Shown: positions 1 to 10,566 of the stretch, piece by piece
How the letters are laid out: each line of letters begins with the position of its first letter
How positions within the stretch are numbered: the stretch's first letter is position 1
Assembly (NCBI GenBank): GCA_945878825.1
Contig: CAMDWC010000005.1
Coordinates: 1 to 37,030 of the forward strand
Direction of reading: 5' to 3'
Length of the DNA stretch: 37,030 bases
DNA from: Haliscomenobacter hydrossis DSM 1100
Lineage (GTDB): Bacteria; Bacteroidota; Bacteroidia; Chitinophagales; Saprospiraceae
Position numbers and translations under genes: made by a program
Notes under the pieces: model-generated
Told to the model about the DNA's origin: nothing
Database searches by the model: none
Seen by the model: only the letters and a program-made list of their open reading frames with translations

Positions 1-1165
1 GAATATTTGAATGTAAAATGGCGTCGGCTTTTACGGTTAATAAAGTGGGTGTAACCCCCGTAAAGGTTGTTGCTGCCTGGCCCAGGGTAACCACCTCAAT
101 ATCAGCCTCAGCTTTTGCCGCCTCAATGGCTTTATCAAATTGATTTTTAATTCCTTCCGTCAGCATGCTACCACCAGGAGTCTGGTTAAATATTGCTTTA
201 ATTTTCTCCATAAAAGGAGAACAGTTTTCCCCCTCTTCAATAATTAATACACCGGGATTAGTACAAAATTGACCTACGCCAAGATTTACTGCCTGCACAA
301 AACCCTCTGCCAGACGATCAGCATGATGTTCCAGGGCTTCTGAAAAAACAAAAACCGGATTCACGCTACCCATTTCCGCATATACAGGAATGGGCTCTTC
401 TCTTTTCATAGCTGCATTAAAAATAAACATCCCCGCTGCGTGAGAGCCTGTAAAGCCTATGGCTTTAATGTCGCCTAGATTAACCAGTGTCATTCCCACG
501 GCTGGACCGCCATGGACCATTGAAAACACACCATCGGGCATATTTGCCTCCCGGGCGGCATTAATAATCGCCTTTGCAATCATTTCGCAGGTTCCGGGAT
601 GAGCGGGATGAGCTTTCACTATAACCGGGCAGCCTGCTGCTAAAGCGGAAACGGTATCACCACCTGCCACAGAAAAAGCCAGAGGAAAATTACTGGCACC
701 AAAAACGGCAACGGGACCTAAAGCCGTTTGCATAGATCGAATATCAGGTTTAGGCAAAGGTTGCCTGTCCGATTGGGGCAAATCGATACTTGCATTCACC
801 CAGGAACCCTCCTTTAGAAGAGCGGCAAAAAGTTTAAGCTGTCCTACTGTTCTTCCTCGTTCCCCTGTAATTCTTGCCAAAGGCAAACCCGTTTCAAGGT
901 GACATCGTTGAAGTAAATCATCGCCCAATTTTTCAATATGTTCAGCTATCAAAGTAAGAAAATGTGCTTTTTCAGCACCAGAGGTTAATCGATACTGCTG
1001 AAAAGCATTCGACGCTTTTTCACCTGCTAAAGTAATATCTTCATCAGTTGCCTCCTTAAAAAAAGGCATTAGCTTTTCCCCGTTTACTGGATTTACAGCT
1101 TGAAATACCTGCTGGCCTGCTCCTGAAGGAGTGAAGCCTATATATTGGTTACCCTGCAAATTCAT
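1..1165 (-). CDS. Aldehyde dehydrogenase, alpha-ketoglutarate semialdehyde (2,5-dioxovalerate) dehydrogenase-like; C-terminus cut off by window start
   Basis: Own minus-strand translation from ATG at 1165: MNLQGNQYIGFTPSGAGQQVFQAVNPVNGEKLMPFF... with VFGASNFPLAFSVAGGDTVSALAAGCPVIVKAHPAHPGT, GFTGSHAAG and the catalytic-Cys motif GQFCTNPG. Open to the window edge, so absent from the ORF track. Confidence 0.9.
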   Translation of the reverse strand, partial: MNLQGNQYIGFTPSGAGQQVFQAVNPVNGEKLMPFFKEATDEDITLAGEKASNAFQQYRLTSGAEKAHFLTLIAEHIEKLGDDLLQRCHLETGLPLARITGERGRTVGQLKLFAALLKEGSWVNASIDLPQSDRQPLPKPDIRSMQTALGPVAVFGASNFPLAFSVAGGDTVSALAAGCPVIVKAHPAHPGTCEMIAKAIINAAREANMPDGVFSMVHGGPAVGMTLVNLGDIKAIGFTGSHAAGMFIFNAAMKREEPIPVYAEMGSVNPVFVFSEALEHHADRLAEGFVQAVNLGVGQFCTNPGVLIIEEGENCSPFMEKIKAIFNQTPGGSMLTEGIKNQFDKAIEAAKAEADIEVVTLGQAATTFTGVTPTLLTVKADAILHSNI

Positions 1166-1168
1166 GTT

Positions 1169-2011
1169 TTATTTTTTAACCCCCACGGTATTTTTCAATA
1201 TCCCAATGGGTTCTATTTCAATAGTTACCATATCCCCAACTACAAGGGTGAAATCGTTATCGGGGACAAGACACGTTCCCGTCATCAAATATACACCCTT
1301 TGGAAAGCTCATTTCTCTAAAAAGAAAATCTACTAATTCCTGGTGCTTTCTTTTCATTCTATCTATTGAAATTTGACCTTCAAAAGCAATGACACCGGCT
1401 CTCTCAATATTCATTTTAATGATGGTATCCGACGCTATAGGTGATTCAGGAACATACAAACAAGGGCCTATGGCTGAAGAAAAGTCATAACTTTTGGCTT
1501 GAGGCAGATATAAAGGATTTTCACCCTCAATATCCCTTGAACTCATATCATTTCCAATGGTATAACCAACTATTTTTCCTGAACTGCTGGCAAATAAAGT
1601 TAATTCGGGCTCGGGAACATTCCAATGGCTATCTCGTCGAATATGAACGATATCATTGGGACCGGCACATCTTTCTGCGGTTGATTTAAAGAATAATTCA
1701 GGACGCTCCGCCTCATATACTTTAGCATAAAAGTCAGCTGCACCACTGGTTTTTGATTCCTCCATTCTTGCCTCCCGGCTTCTTAAATAGGTTACACCTG
1801 CTGCCCAGATTTCCTGATGATGGATAGGTGCCCGCCATTCATTTTCCAAAAATTCGGAAGCTGAGAAAGGAGCCATTTCCGTTATCTTCCTGCTAACAAA
1901 TGAGTACAAATCATTTCTATTCACTAAAGAATCCCAATCCAAATCTTCTACATTGTATAAATCACCCTGATGATTAATAACAATGCCTTTTGTAGTTCTG
2001 TATATTTTCAT
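1169..2011 (-). CDS. Fumarylacetoacetate hydrolase (FAH) family protein, 2-keto-3-deoxy-sugar-acid dehydratase-like
   Basis: 280 aa; motifs WAAGVTYLRSREARMEES, VYEAERPELFFKST, PEPELTLF, GYTIGNDMSSRDIEGENPLYLPQAKSYD are typical of FAH-fold sugar acid dehydratases; 3-nt gap to the downstream ALDH gene. Confidence 0.85.
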   Translation of the reverse strand: MKIYRTTKGIVINHQGDLYNVEDLDWDSLVNRNDLYSFVSRKITEMAPFSASEFLENEWRAPIHHQEIWAAGVTYLRSREARMEESKTSGAADFYAKVYEAERPELFFKSTAERCAGPNDIVHIRRDSHWNVPEPELTLFASSSGKIVGYTIGNDMSSRDIEGENPLYLPQAKSYDFSSAIGPCLYVPESPIASDTIIKMNIERAGVIAFEGQISIDRMKRKHQELVDFLFREMSFPKGVYLMTGTCLVPDNDFTLVVGDMVTIEIEPIGILKNTVGVKK

Positions 2012-2046
2012 ATTCCAAATATACTTTTTATCCGAATAAAATAAAA

Positions 2047-2074
2047 AAGGTTAAGCATAATTATGCTCCACCTT
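2047..2074. promoter_or_regulatory. 28-nt interrupted palindrome AAGGT-TA-AGCATAATTATGCT-CC-ACCTT (operator or terminator-like hairpin)
   Basis: Perfect 14-nt core AGCATAATTATGCT (2054-2067) plus symmetric AAGGT/ACCTT arms. On the minus strand it is followed by a T-rich run (CCTTTTTTATTTTATT). About 36 nt upstream of the FAH start. Confidence 0.45.
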
Positions 2075-2261
2075 ACTGGAAATAATAAATGGTTATTTAA
2101 ACCGAGAGCGCCTGGCATTTGGCTATTAGATCCTTCCACTTGGGTAAAGTATGTTGGGGATGTTCCACATGCGCTTAAGGAATTAAATTTGCCCATTTTT
2201 TCCTTAACGGAGTAACCAGATTTCCAGTAGAGAATCCTGTACCTTTGAAAATATTTAGCGG

Positions 2262-3326
2262 TTAATCGACTTGTTCCAAAGGCTTTATTTTCTGTCTCCA
2301 ATACTTTTCTGCTTTTGTCCCAATGTACCAAAATGAAACACCCATTAGGGCAAAAAACAAGGCTTTATGCATTGAATTCCAGAAATATTCAAAATAACGG
2401 GTGTACATATTCAGCAAAAAGAACAAAAACCCAATAAGTTGTAGTCTGTTATCCTGCGTCTTGAACCCTCTGTAGATAGCGAAAAGGCAAACGATCATAG
2501 CAAAAATACCCCAAAAAATTCTGCTGAATTGCTTCGTTTTTTCCCAATGGCCAACATCGGGAACATTTCCGGAAATGGATAAAATCCAAAGAAAGAAAAA
2601 CAATAAAAGGAGGCTGAATAATTGCGAGGAAGGCATAAAAAGCTGCAGGACTTTATTATTTTTCAACAGAAGGGTAGCGATGTAAAGCAATAAGGCCAAA
2701 ACGAAAACCCTCAAAGGAAAATTCATTCCCAGAAAGTAATTACCATATTTGGTCCATTCTTCTGTGAAAGAAACGTAACAGGCGACCAATGAGCATAAGG
2801 CTAAAATCCACAGAGGAACAGAACGAAATGAATAGCCCAACAAGGCATAACTCAATGTGCTCAGCGCTAAAATTGAAGTAACCTCAAATTGATTTTTATC
2901 AAAAATATCAAGCAGATAAATGAACGAAAAACTCAGAAAAACAGCTCCGAGTAACTGTATGAAGGTAATGGAGAAAGATTTTTGTGGATTTTTCTTTTCA
3001 AATATCCAGCCCAAATAGAAAGTTATTGCAGATAAAATGGCAAAGAGAATACTCAAAACAATTTTTGGAGCCTCAAAAATATACGTTATAAGAGAAATGA
3101 TCCATTTATCGCCGATTAAGGTACCGATGGCAATGACGATAGAGGCAATGGCCAGCCAAAAAGAATATTTTGATACTTTAGCCCAGTCAATTTCTTGAAC
3201 GGTATCATATTCTTTTAATTTATTTGCCATATCAACATCTATTAAATCAGCCCTTTCCCATCCCTCAATGACCTTATTTATGAGAGACTTTTGGTTTTTG
3301 TTCAGTTGCATGTCCTTTTTTTTCAT
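2262..3326 (-). CDS. DUF2157-like polytopic membrane protein
   Basis: 354 aa; short N-terminal soluble segment (LINKVIEGWERADLIDVDMANKLKEY) followed by multiple hydrophobic segments, resembling DUF2157-type proteins; family call from memory. Confidence 0.6.
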   Translation of the reverse strand: MKKKDMQLNKNQKSLINKVIEGWERADLIDVDMANKLKEYDTVQEIDWAKVSKYSFWLAIASIVIAIGTLIGDKWIISLITYIFEAPKIVLSILFAILSAITFYLGWIFEKKNPQKSFSITFIQLLGAVFLSFSFIYLLDIFDKNQFEVTSILALSTLSYALLGYSFRSVPLWILALCSLVACYVSFTEEWTKYGNYFLGMNFPLRVFVLALLLYIATLLLKNNKVLQLFMPSSQLFSLLLLFFFLWILSISGNVPDVGHWEKTKQFSRIFWGIFAMIVCLFAIYRGFKTQDNRLQLIGFLFFLLNMYTRYFEYFWNSMHKALFFALMGVSFWYIGTKAEKYWRQKIKPLEQVD

Positions 3327-3399
3327 TATGCTTAAATATAACCAAACCTTTCAAATAATCATAATTTACCTTATATTTAACCTGATTAAAAATTAAAAT

Positions 3400-3771
3400 A
3401 TGCAATCGAATAAATTATTTATTTCTTTTTTCATGTTGGTTATCTCCGCTTCCATTGGGAAGACTCAATGTACTATAAAAGACTACAGCACCTTCAAAAA
3501 TGTACTTAAAGTGGACGGTGATTACGTACAGACTTATGACACATTCAGGAGAATTTATAAGATTGATGGTCCATTTTTATTGGCCTATAACACTTATAAA
3601 AAACTATTGAAATTTGAAGGTGGATTTATCATCAGATATTCAGATTTCAAAAAAATCGGTAAGTTAGATGGCGAATATTTAATAGATTACCGAACATTTA
3701 AACGTGTTGCTCGATTGGAATGTCCAGGTAAAAATAGTGCACTGGCCGCAGCTGCCTATTTTCTGAATTAG
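3400..3771 (+). CDS. Small secreted protein built of 17-residue tandem repeats (YxTFKxxxKxDGxyxxx)
   Basis: 123 aa; hydrophobic N-terminal signal-like segment (KLFISFFMLVISASIG), then YSTFKNVLKVDGDYVQT / YDTFRRIYKIDGPFLLA / YNTYKKLLKFEGGFIIR / YSDFKKIGKLDGEYLID / YRTFKRVARLEC. Confidence 0.75.
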   Translation: MQSNKLFISFFMLVISASIGKTQCTIKDYSTFKNVLKVDGDYVQTYDTFRRIYKIDGPFLLAYNTYKKLLKFEGGFIIRYSDFKKIGKLDGEYLIDYRTFKRVARLECPGKNSALAAAAYFLN

Positions 3772-3804
3772 AAAAAACTTGATTGCGGGAAGAAAACAAA
3801 GGCT

Positions 3805-5787
3805 ATGAGGTTATTTTTTTTGATCATTTTCTACACATTTTTACATTTTTCCATACTCCACGGGCAGCCATTGAGTGACAGTCAGAAAGCCGTTTCCTTC
3901 TATCGAAAAGGAGAAGATGCCTTACTTAAAAATAAATATAAAACAGCCATTCAGTACTTTAAATTAGCCATAAAATTACAACCCGATCTGGTCGCGGCGG
4001 AAAGGGGTATTGGTCTTGGCTATGAAGGCCTGAATGACTGGTATGCAGCAAGGCAAATGTATGCTTCTATCATTGAAAAGGCCCCCCAGTTTTCACGTTT
4101 ACTTTATTATCAAATAGGAGAACTTTATTATAAAGAGGGGAACTATAAGAGAGCGATAAGTTACTTTGAACAGTTTGAACGGTTACAGGGATTACCGCTT
4201 ATCCAATTTACTGTCAATGGCGAAAAAGAGGAAATTTTAGAACGAGAAACCTTAAAAAAATTACCTATTACTTTTCAAGCATGCAGAATGGCCCTGGATA
4301 GTTCACATTTGGCCATGCAATCGAACGTATTAAATCTGGGCAGTTCTATAAATACTACTGCAGATGAATATTTTCCATTTATAACTAATGATCAATTCAT
4401 TTTACTTTACACCAAAAGAAAAAATGAAAATAAGGACGAAGATTTATTTATTGCCACCAATAATGAAGACAACCAGTGGGGGAATGGTTCGCCTTTTGAT
4501 AATCAAATAAATACCATTTACAATGAGGGCATGAGCACGCTGGTAAGAGACGGCCGGACTCTATATTTTACGGCATGTAACCGACCTGAAATTAAAGGAC
4601 CTTGTGATATTTGGACAGGACAAATCGAAAACGGACAAGTAAGAGATGTAAAGGCTATATTAGATCATCCTAATTCCGACAGTTGGGAAAGTCAGGCTTG
4701 TATTTCCTGCGATGGCCGCGTTTTGTATTTTGCCAGTAACAGACCTGGTGGACTCGGTGGTACAGATATTTGGGTGTCGGTAAAGCAGAAAGACGGAACA
4801 TGGAGTAATCCCTCCAATCTGGGCGCGCCTATAAATACAGACAAAGATGAAGAATCTCCATTTATTAGCAATGATGGAAATCGACTGTTTTTCTCATCAA
4901 CGGGGCATATTGGTTTCGGCGGTCAGGATATTTTCATGAGCTCTTTTGATACATATAGAGGTTGGAGCAATGCCTTTAATCTGGGCCCCACAATAAATAG
5001 TCCATTTGAAGATTTAGGATTTGTTCTTACGGCGGACGGACTTTCCGGCTATTTTGCCTCTGACAGACCTGATGGCTTTGGAGGTATGGATATATACAAG
5101 GTAAACCTGCAGAGTCAATTAAGAGGTGATTTAATAACCTACGTTTATGGAAGCATTAAAGATTCTTTAACGGGAAAGCCGGTTACAGGCACAATAAATT
5201 CAACGTCATTCCCTCTCGTTCAAGTAGATAATCAAGGTAGATTTTTCCTATGTGTTCCCGCCAATACGTCATTACCCCTTGTCATTACTCATCCGGGGTA
5301 TCATAGTCAGACCATAATAAGGAATATACCCGAATGGAATAACAGAAAATTCTACCCTTTGAAAATTTTGCTTGTTCCAACACAGGTGCCCATTCCCGAG
5401 GTGATGAAACCCGAACCTGTAGATACCGCTCCTCCTTTGAGTAGTAATCGCTTCAAGGAATTGAAAAGATATTATCATTCTTTGTATTTTCAGTTTGATA
5501 GTGACATCCTTGAAATGGGTGAAAAAGAAAAGATAGAAGGATACATCGCGGGAATACCCTCAAAATTCATTCAAAGAGTGGAGATAAACGGCTATGCCGA
5601 CGACTTAGGCGACATTAAATACAACTTAGATTTATCGGAAAAAAGAGCCAAGATTGTTTCCTTGATATTGTTGGAAAAAGGAGTAGAAATTAGTAGAATT
5701 TCGTTGAAAGGACATGGAGAAATAAAAGATGACCGACCGAAACCATTAAACCGGAAGGTTGAGATAAAAATCACCACCTTAGAATAA
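3805..5787 (+). CDS. TPR / PD40 beta-propeller / carboxypeptidase-regulatory-like / OmpA C-terminal protein, PorE-like architecture
   Basis: 660 aa; signal peptide, TPR-like N-terminus (AVSFYRKGEDALLKNKYKTAIQYFKLAIKLQPD), PD40 motifs (LYFASNRPGGLGGTDIWVS, LFFSSTGHIGFGGQDIFMS, GYFASDRPDGFGGMDIYKV), YVYGSIKDSLTGKPVTGTI, and an OmpA-like domain (YFQFDSDILEMGEKEKIEGYI...VEINGYADDLGDIKYNLDLSEKRA). Confidence 0.85.
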   Translation: MRLFFLIIFYTFLHFSILHGQPLSDSQKAVSFYRKGEDALLKNKYKTAIQYFKLAIKLQPDLVAAERGIGLGYEGLNDWYAARQMYASIIEKAPQFSRLLYYQIGELYYKEGNYKRAISYFEQFERLQGLPLIQFTVNGEKEEILERETLKKLPITFQACRMALDSSHLAMQSNVLNLGSSINTTADEYFPFITNDQFILLYTKRKNENKDEDLFIATNNEDNQWGNGSPFDNQINTIYNEGMSTLVRDGRTLYFTACNRPEIKGPCDIWTGQIENGQVRDVKAILDHPNSDSWESQACISCDGRVLYFASNRPGGLGGTDIWVSVKQKDGTWSNPSNLGAPINTDKDEESPFISNDGNRLFFSSTGHIGFGGQDIFMSSFDTYRGWSNAFNLGPTINSPFEDLGFVLTADGLSGYFASDRPDGFGGMDIYKVNLQSQLRGDLITYVYGSIKDSLTGKPVTGTINSTSFPLVQVDNQGRFFLCVPANTSLPLVITHPGYHSQTIIRNIPEWNNRKFYPLKILLVPTQVPIPEVMKPEPVDTAPPLSSNRFKELKRYYHSLYFQFDSDILEMGEKEKIEGYIAGIPSKFIQRVEINGYADDLGDIKYNLDLSEKRAKIVSLILLEKGVEISRISLKGHGEIKDDRPKPLNRKVEIKITTLE

Positions 5788-6042
5788 AATTGGCGTTTAA
5801 TGAAATAGTACTTGCCTTTGCCACGCTTTTTTAGGTTGTTATTTATTGCGTTGACTATAAATGTGTTATAATTTTTGGTTTTTATGGGATGTTTATATAA
5901 TGTAAAAAAATCGGTCTTGAAGCACAAGCGTTGTTGTAATTAGCTTTTATAAACAGGAACTTGAAAAGTTAGACTTTACTTTTAACCAGTCAACTCGAGC
6001 TACTTTACAACGAAAAATAAAAGCAATTTGTCGAGAAAATTT

Positions 6043-6086
6043 TAAAAAAAAAACCTCCAAACAAGGAATAATCCGATGTTTGGAGG
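6043..6086 (-). terminator. Rho-independent terminator downstream of sucD
   Basis: Perfect 10-bp inverted repeat CCTCCAAACA (6054-6063) / TGTTTGGAGG (6077-6086), followed on the minus strand by a long T tract (plus-strand A run ending at 6053). Confidence 0.85.
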
Positions 6087-6112
6087 CAGCACCTAACAAC
6101 TTAGGCAAAAAT

Positions 6113-6985
6113 TTATTTATTCAAAACTCTTTTCATTGTCACCCCAATTTCTGCGGGAGAAGAAACAACATGAATACCACATGTTCTCATAATAGCCATT
6201 TTTGCTTCAGCGGTATCTTCGGCGCCACCAATAATTGCCCCGGCATGCCCCATTTTTCTACCTTTTGGAGCCGTCTGACCTGCAATAAATCCAACCACAG
6301 GTTTGGTACCATGTTCTTTGATGTAATAGGCAGCTTCAGCTTCCATGCCACCCCCAATTTCACCAATCATAATAATCCCTTCCGTTTCAGGATCATTCAT
6401 AAGTAGTTCTACGGCTTCTTTGGTACTCGTTCCGACAATAGGATCGCCACCTATTCCTATACAGGTAGATTGGCCCATACCCGCCTTTGTAACTTGATCA
6501 ACCGCTTCGTAGGTAAGCGTTCCCGAGCGGGAAACGATACCAATTTTACCTTTTTTATGAATAAAACCTGGCATAATACCACATTTAGCTTCACCAGGGG
6601 TAATAACACCCGGACAGTTGGGACCTATTAAACGACAGTCAAAATTTGTAATATAAGCCTTAACCTTGACCATATCTTGCACAGGAATACCTTCAGTAAT
6701 ACAAATAATTACTTTGATACCGGCCTCCGCAGCTTCCATAATGGCATCAGCAGCGAAAGGCGGCGGAACAAAAATTACAGTAGTATCCGCGTGAGCCAAT
6801 TTAACTGCATCAGCCACTGTATTAAAAACCGGTTTATCTAAATGGGAAGAACCTCCCTTACCCGGGGTTACTCCACCGACAACCTGAGTGCCATAGGCTA
6901 TCATTTGTTCAGCATGAAAAGTACCCTCTTTACCCGTAAAACCCTGAACAATAATCCTAGAGTCTTTATTTACCAAAACAGCCAT
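6113..6985 (-). CDS. sucD: Succinyl-CoA synthetase subunit alpha
   Basis: 290 aa; [83 protein letters not shown]. Confidence 0.97.
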   Translation of the reverse strand: MAVLVNKDSRIIVQGFTGKEGTFHAEQMIAYGTQVVGGVTPGKGGSSHLDKPVFNTVADAVKLAHADTTVIFVPPPFAADAIMEAAEAGIKVIICITEGIPVQDMVKVKAYITNFDCRLIGPNCPGVITPGEAKCGIMPGFIHKKGKIGIVSRSGTLTYEAVDQVTKAGMGQSTCIGIGGDPIVGTSTKEAVELLMNDPETEGIIMIGEIGGGMEAEAAYYIKEHGTKPVVGFIAGQTAPKGRKMGHAGAIIGGAEDTAEAKMAIMRTCGIHVVSSPAEIGVTMKRVLNK

Positions 6986-7021
6986 GTGTTCAATTATATT
7001 TAAAAGCGATAAAATGTAAAC

Positions 7022-7324
7022 CTAATCCTCACTAATAATAAAAACGTCCTCTCCTTTTTTAGACATAAAGTACTTTTCACGAGCGATAGCTTCTCCATTT
7101 TTCTTCAATAACTCACCTTCTCTCTTCGCCTCGATAATTTTATTTGTAAAATTATCTTTATCATTTCTAAGTTGATCGATACTTTTATTCAAACGCCATT
7201 GTTCAAAAAGATTGTGATTATCAAAAATTAAAAGCCAGGAAACAAATACAAAAGCGGTAAAGATGTATTTATTTTGAAGGGGCTTAGGTAGTAACCTAAT
7301 GATGAAAAAATTAGACCATGCCAT
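7022..7324 (-). CDS. Septum formation initiator family protein (FtsB/DivIC-like)
   Basis: 100 aa; one N-terminal TM segment, coiled-coil, C-terminal EAIAREKYFMSKKGEDVFII typical of the family; directly downstream of eno. Confidence 0.85.
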   Translation of the reverse strand: MAWSNFFIIRLLPKPLQNKYIFTAFVFVSWLLIFDNHNLFEQWRLNKSIDQLRNDKDNFTNKIIEAKREGELLKKNGEAIAREKYFMSKKGEDVFIISED

Positions 7325-7335
7325 AGAATGATATT

Positions 7336-9755
<2,420 letters not shown>

Positions 9756-9788
9756 GAAATAAAGAAGTATAACAAAAATAAAACCTCA

Positions 9789-9796
9789 CAAATATA
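9789..9796 (-). promoter_or_regulatory. Candidate Bacteroidota -7 element (TAnnTTTG) upstream of carA
   Basis: Plus strand CAAATATA equals minus-strand TATATTTG, about 34 nt upstream of the carA start. No good -33 TTG at 19-21 nt spacing. Confidence 0.3.
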
Positions 9797-9880
9797 GTAT
9801 TATTAGCCAAAAATGAAAGGATGAAAACTAATATTTTAAATAAAGTAATCCAAAACTTAATACAAAAATGAATAAAAACA

Positions 9881-9913
9881 AAAAGAGGCTATCCAAAATG
9901 AATAGCCTCTTTT
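9881..9913 (-). terminator. Rho-independent terminator downstream of rplQ
   Basis: Inverted repeat AAAAGAGGCTAT (9881-9892) / ATAGCCTCTTTT (9902-9913) with T run on the minus strand, 23 nt beyond the rplQ stop. Confidence 0.85.
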
Positions 9914-9935
9914 CAAAAATAACATATATGATAAG

Positions 9936-10445
9936 TTAATCCTTATTTTCTACCCCAGCGATGTCTTCACCATCCATAACTGCATCTTCAACAACGGCAT
10001 CAGATTCAGCAGCTGTAGCGGAACCTTTTCCACGACGACCTCTTCTTCCAGTCGATTTAGCTGCATCAGATTTAATTTTGTAAACTTCGTTGAAGTCCAC
10101 TAATTCTATGATAGCGATATCAGCTGCGTCACCTTTCCTGAAACCTAATTTCACTACCCTCAAGTAACCACCCGGTCTATTAGCAATAGCGGGGGCAACC
10201 GTTGCAAACAATTCAATTAAAGCCTCTTTGTTTTGAAGATAACTAAATATAACCCTACGATTGTGTGTGCTATCATCTTTAGACTTAGTAAAAAGAGGCT
10301 CAGCAAAGACCCTGAGAGCTTTAGCTTTAGCTTCTGTAGTATTAATCCTTTTGTGCATGATCAGAGAAATTGTAAGATTTCTAAGAAGTGCTTTTCTGTG
10401 AGCAGATTTTCTGCCTAAATGGTTAAGTTTATTACCGTGATTCAT
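9936..10445 (-). CDS. rplQ: 50S ribosomal protein L17, with C-terminal extension
   Basis: 169 aa; [51 protein letters not shown]; basic/acidic tail after residue about 125. Confidence 0.97.
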   Translation of the reverse strand: MNHGNKLNHLGRKSAHRKALLRNLTISLIMHKRINTTEAKAKALRVFAEPLFTKSKDDSTHNRRVIFSYLQNKEALIELFATVAPAIANRPGGYLRVVKLGFRKGDAADIAIIELVDFNEVYKIKSDAAKSTGRRGRRGKGSATAAESDAVVEDAVMDGEDIAGVENKD

Positions 10446-10566
10446 AAAAAAAGATTTAACGTCGCATCACTAAATATTTCTTAAGGCTTATACAATATTC
10501 GGTTAATGCAGAAATAATAAAGAAGAAGTGATATAAAAAGCCTGACACTTACCCCTTAGATAAAAT

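Noticed and set aside
2008-2331. 107-aa minus-strand ORF between FAH and DUF2157-like genes as a real gene
   Set aside because: Overlaps the 3' end of the convincing 354-aa membrane protein and runs to the FAH start; no recognised family. Kept only as a low-interest finding about the interval.
5851-5872. E. coli-like TTGACT...TATAAT promoter
   Set aside because: Spacer is only 10 nt, the phylum uses a different consensus, and no plus-strand gene follows.
5592-5927. 111-aa minus-strand ORF at the end of the PorE-like gene
   Set aside because: Mostly antisense to the OmpA domain; low-complexity Phe/Ser/Lys-rich translation.
10446-10566. Larger gap between rpoA and rplQ as a site for an ncRNA or extra gene
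   Set aside because: Only AT-rich sequence with a distant AGGCTT/AAGCCT pair; no ORF, no strong hairpin, no clear promoter.
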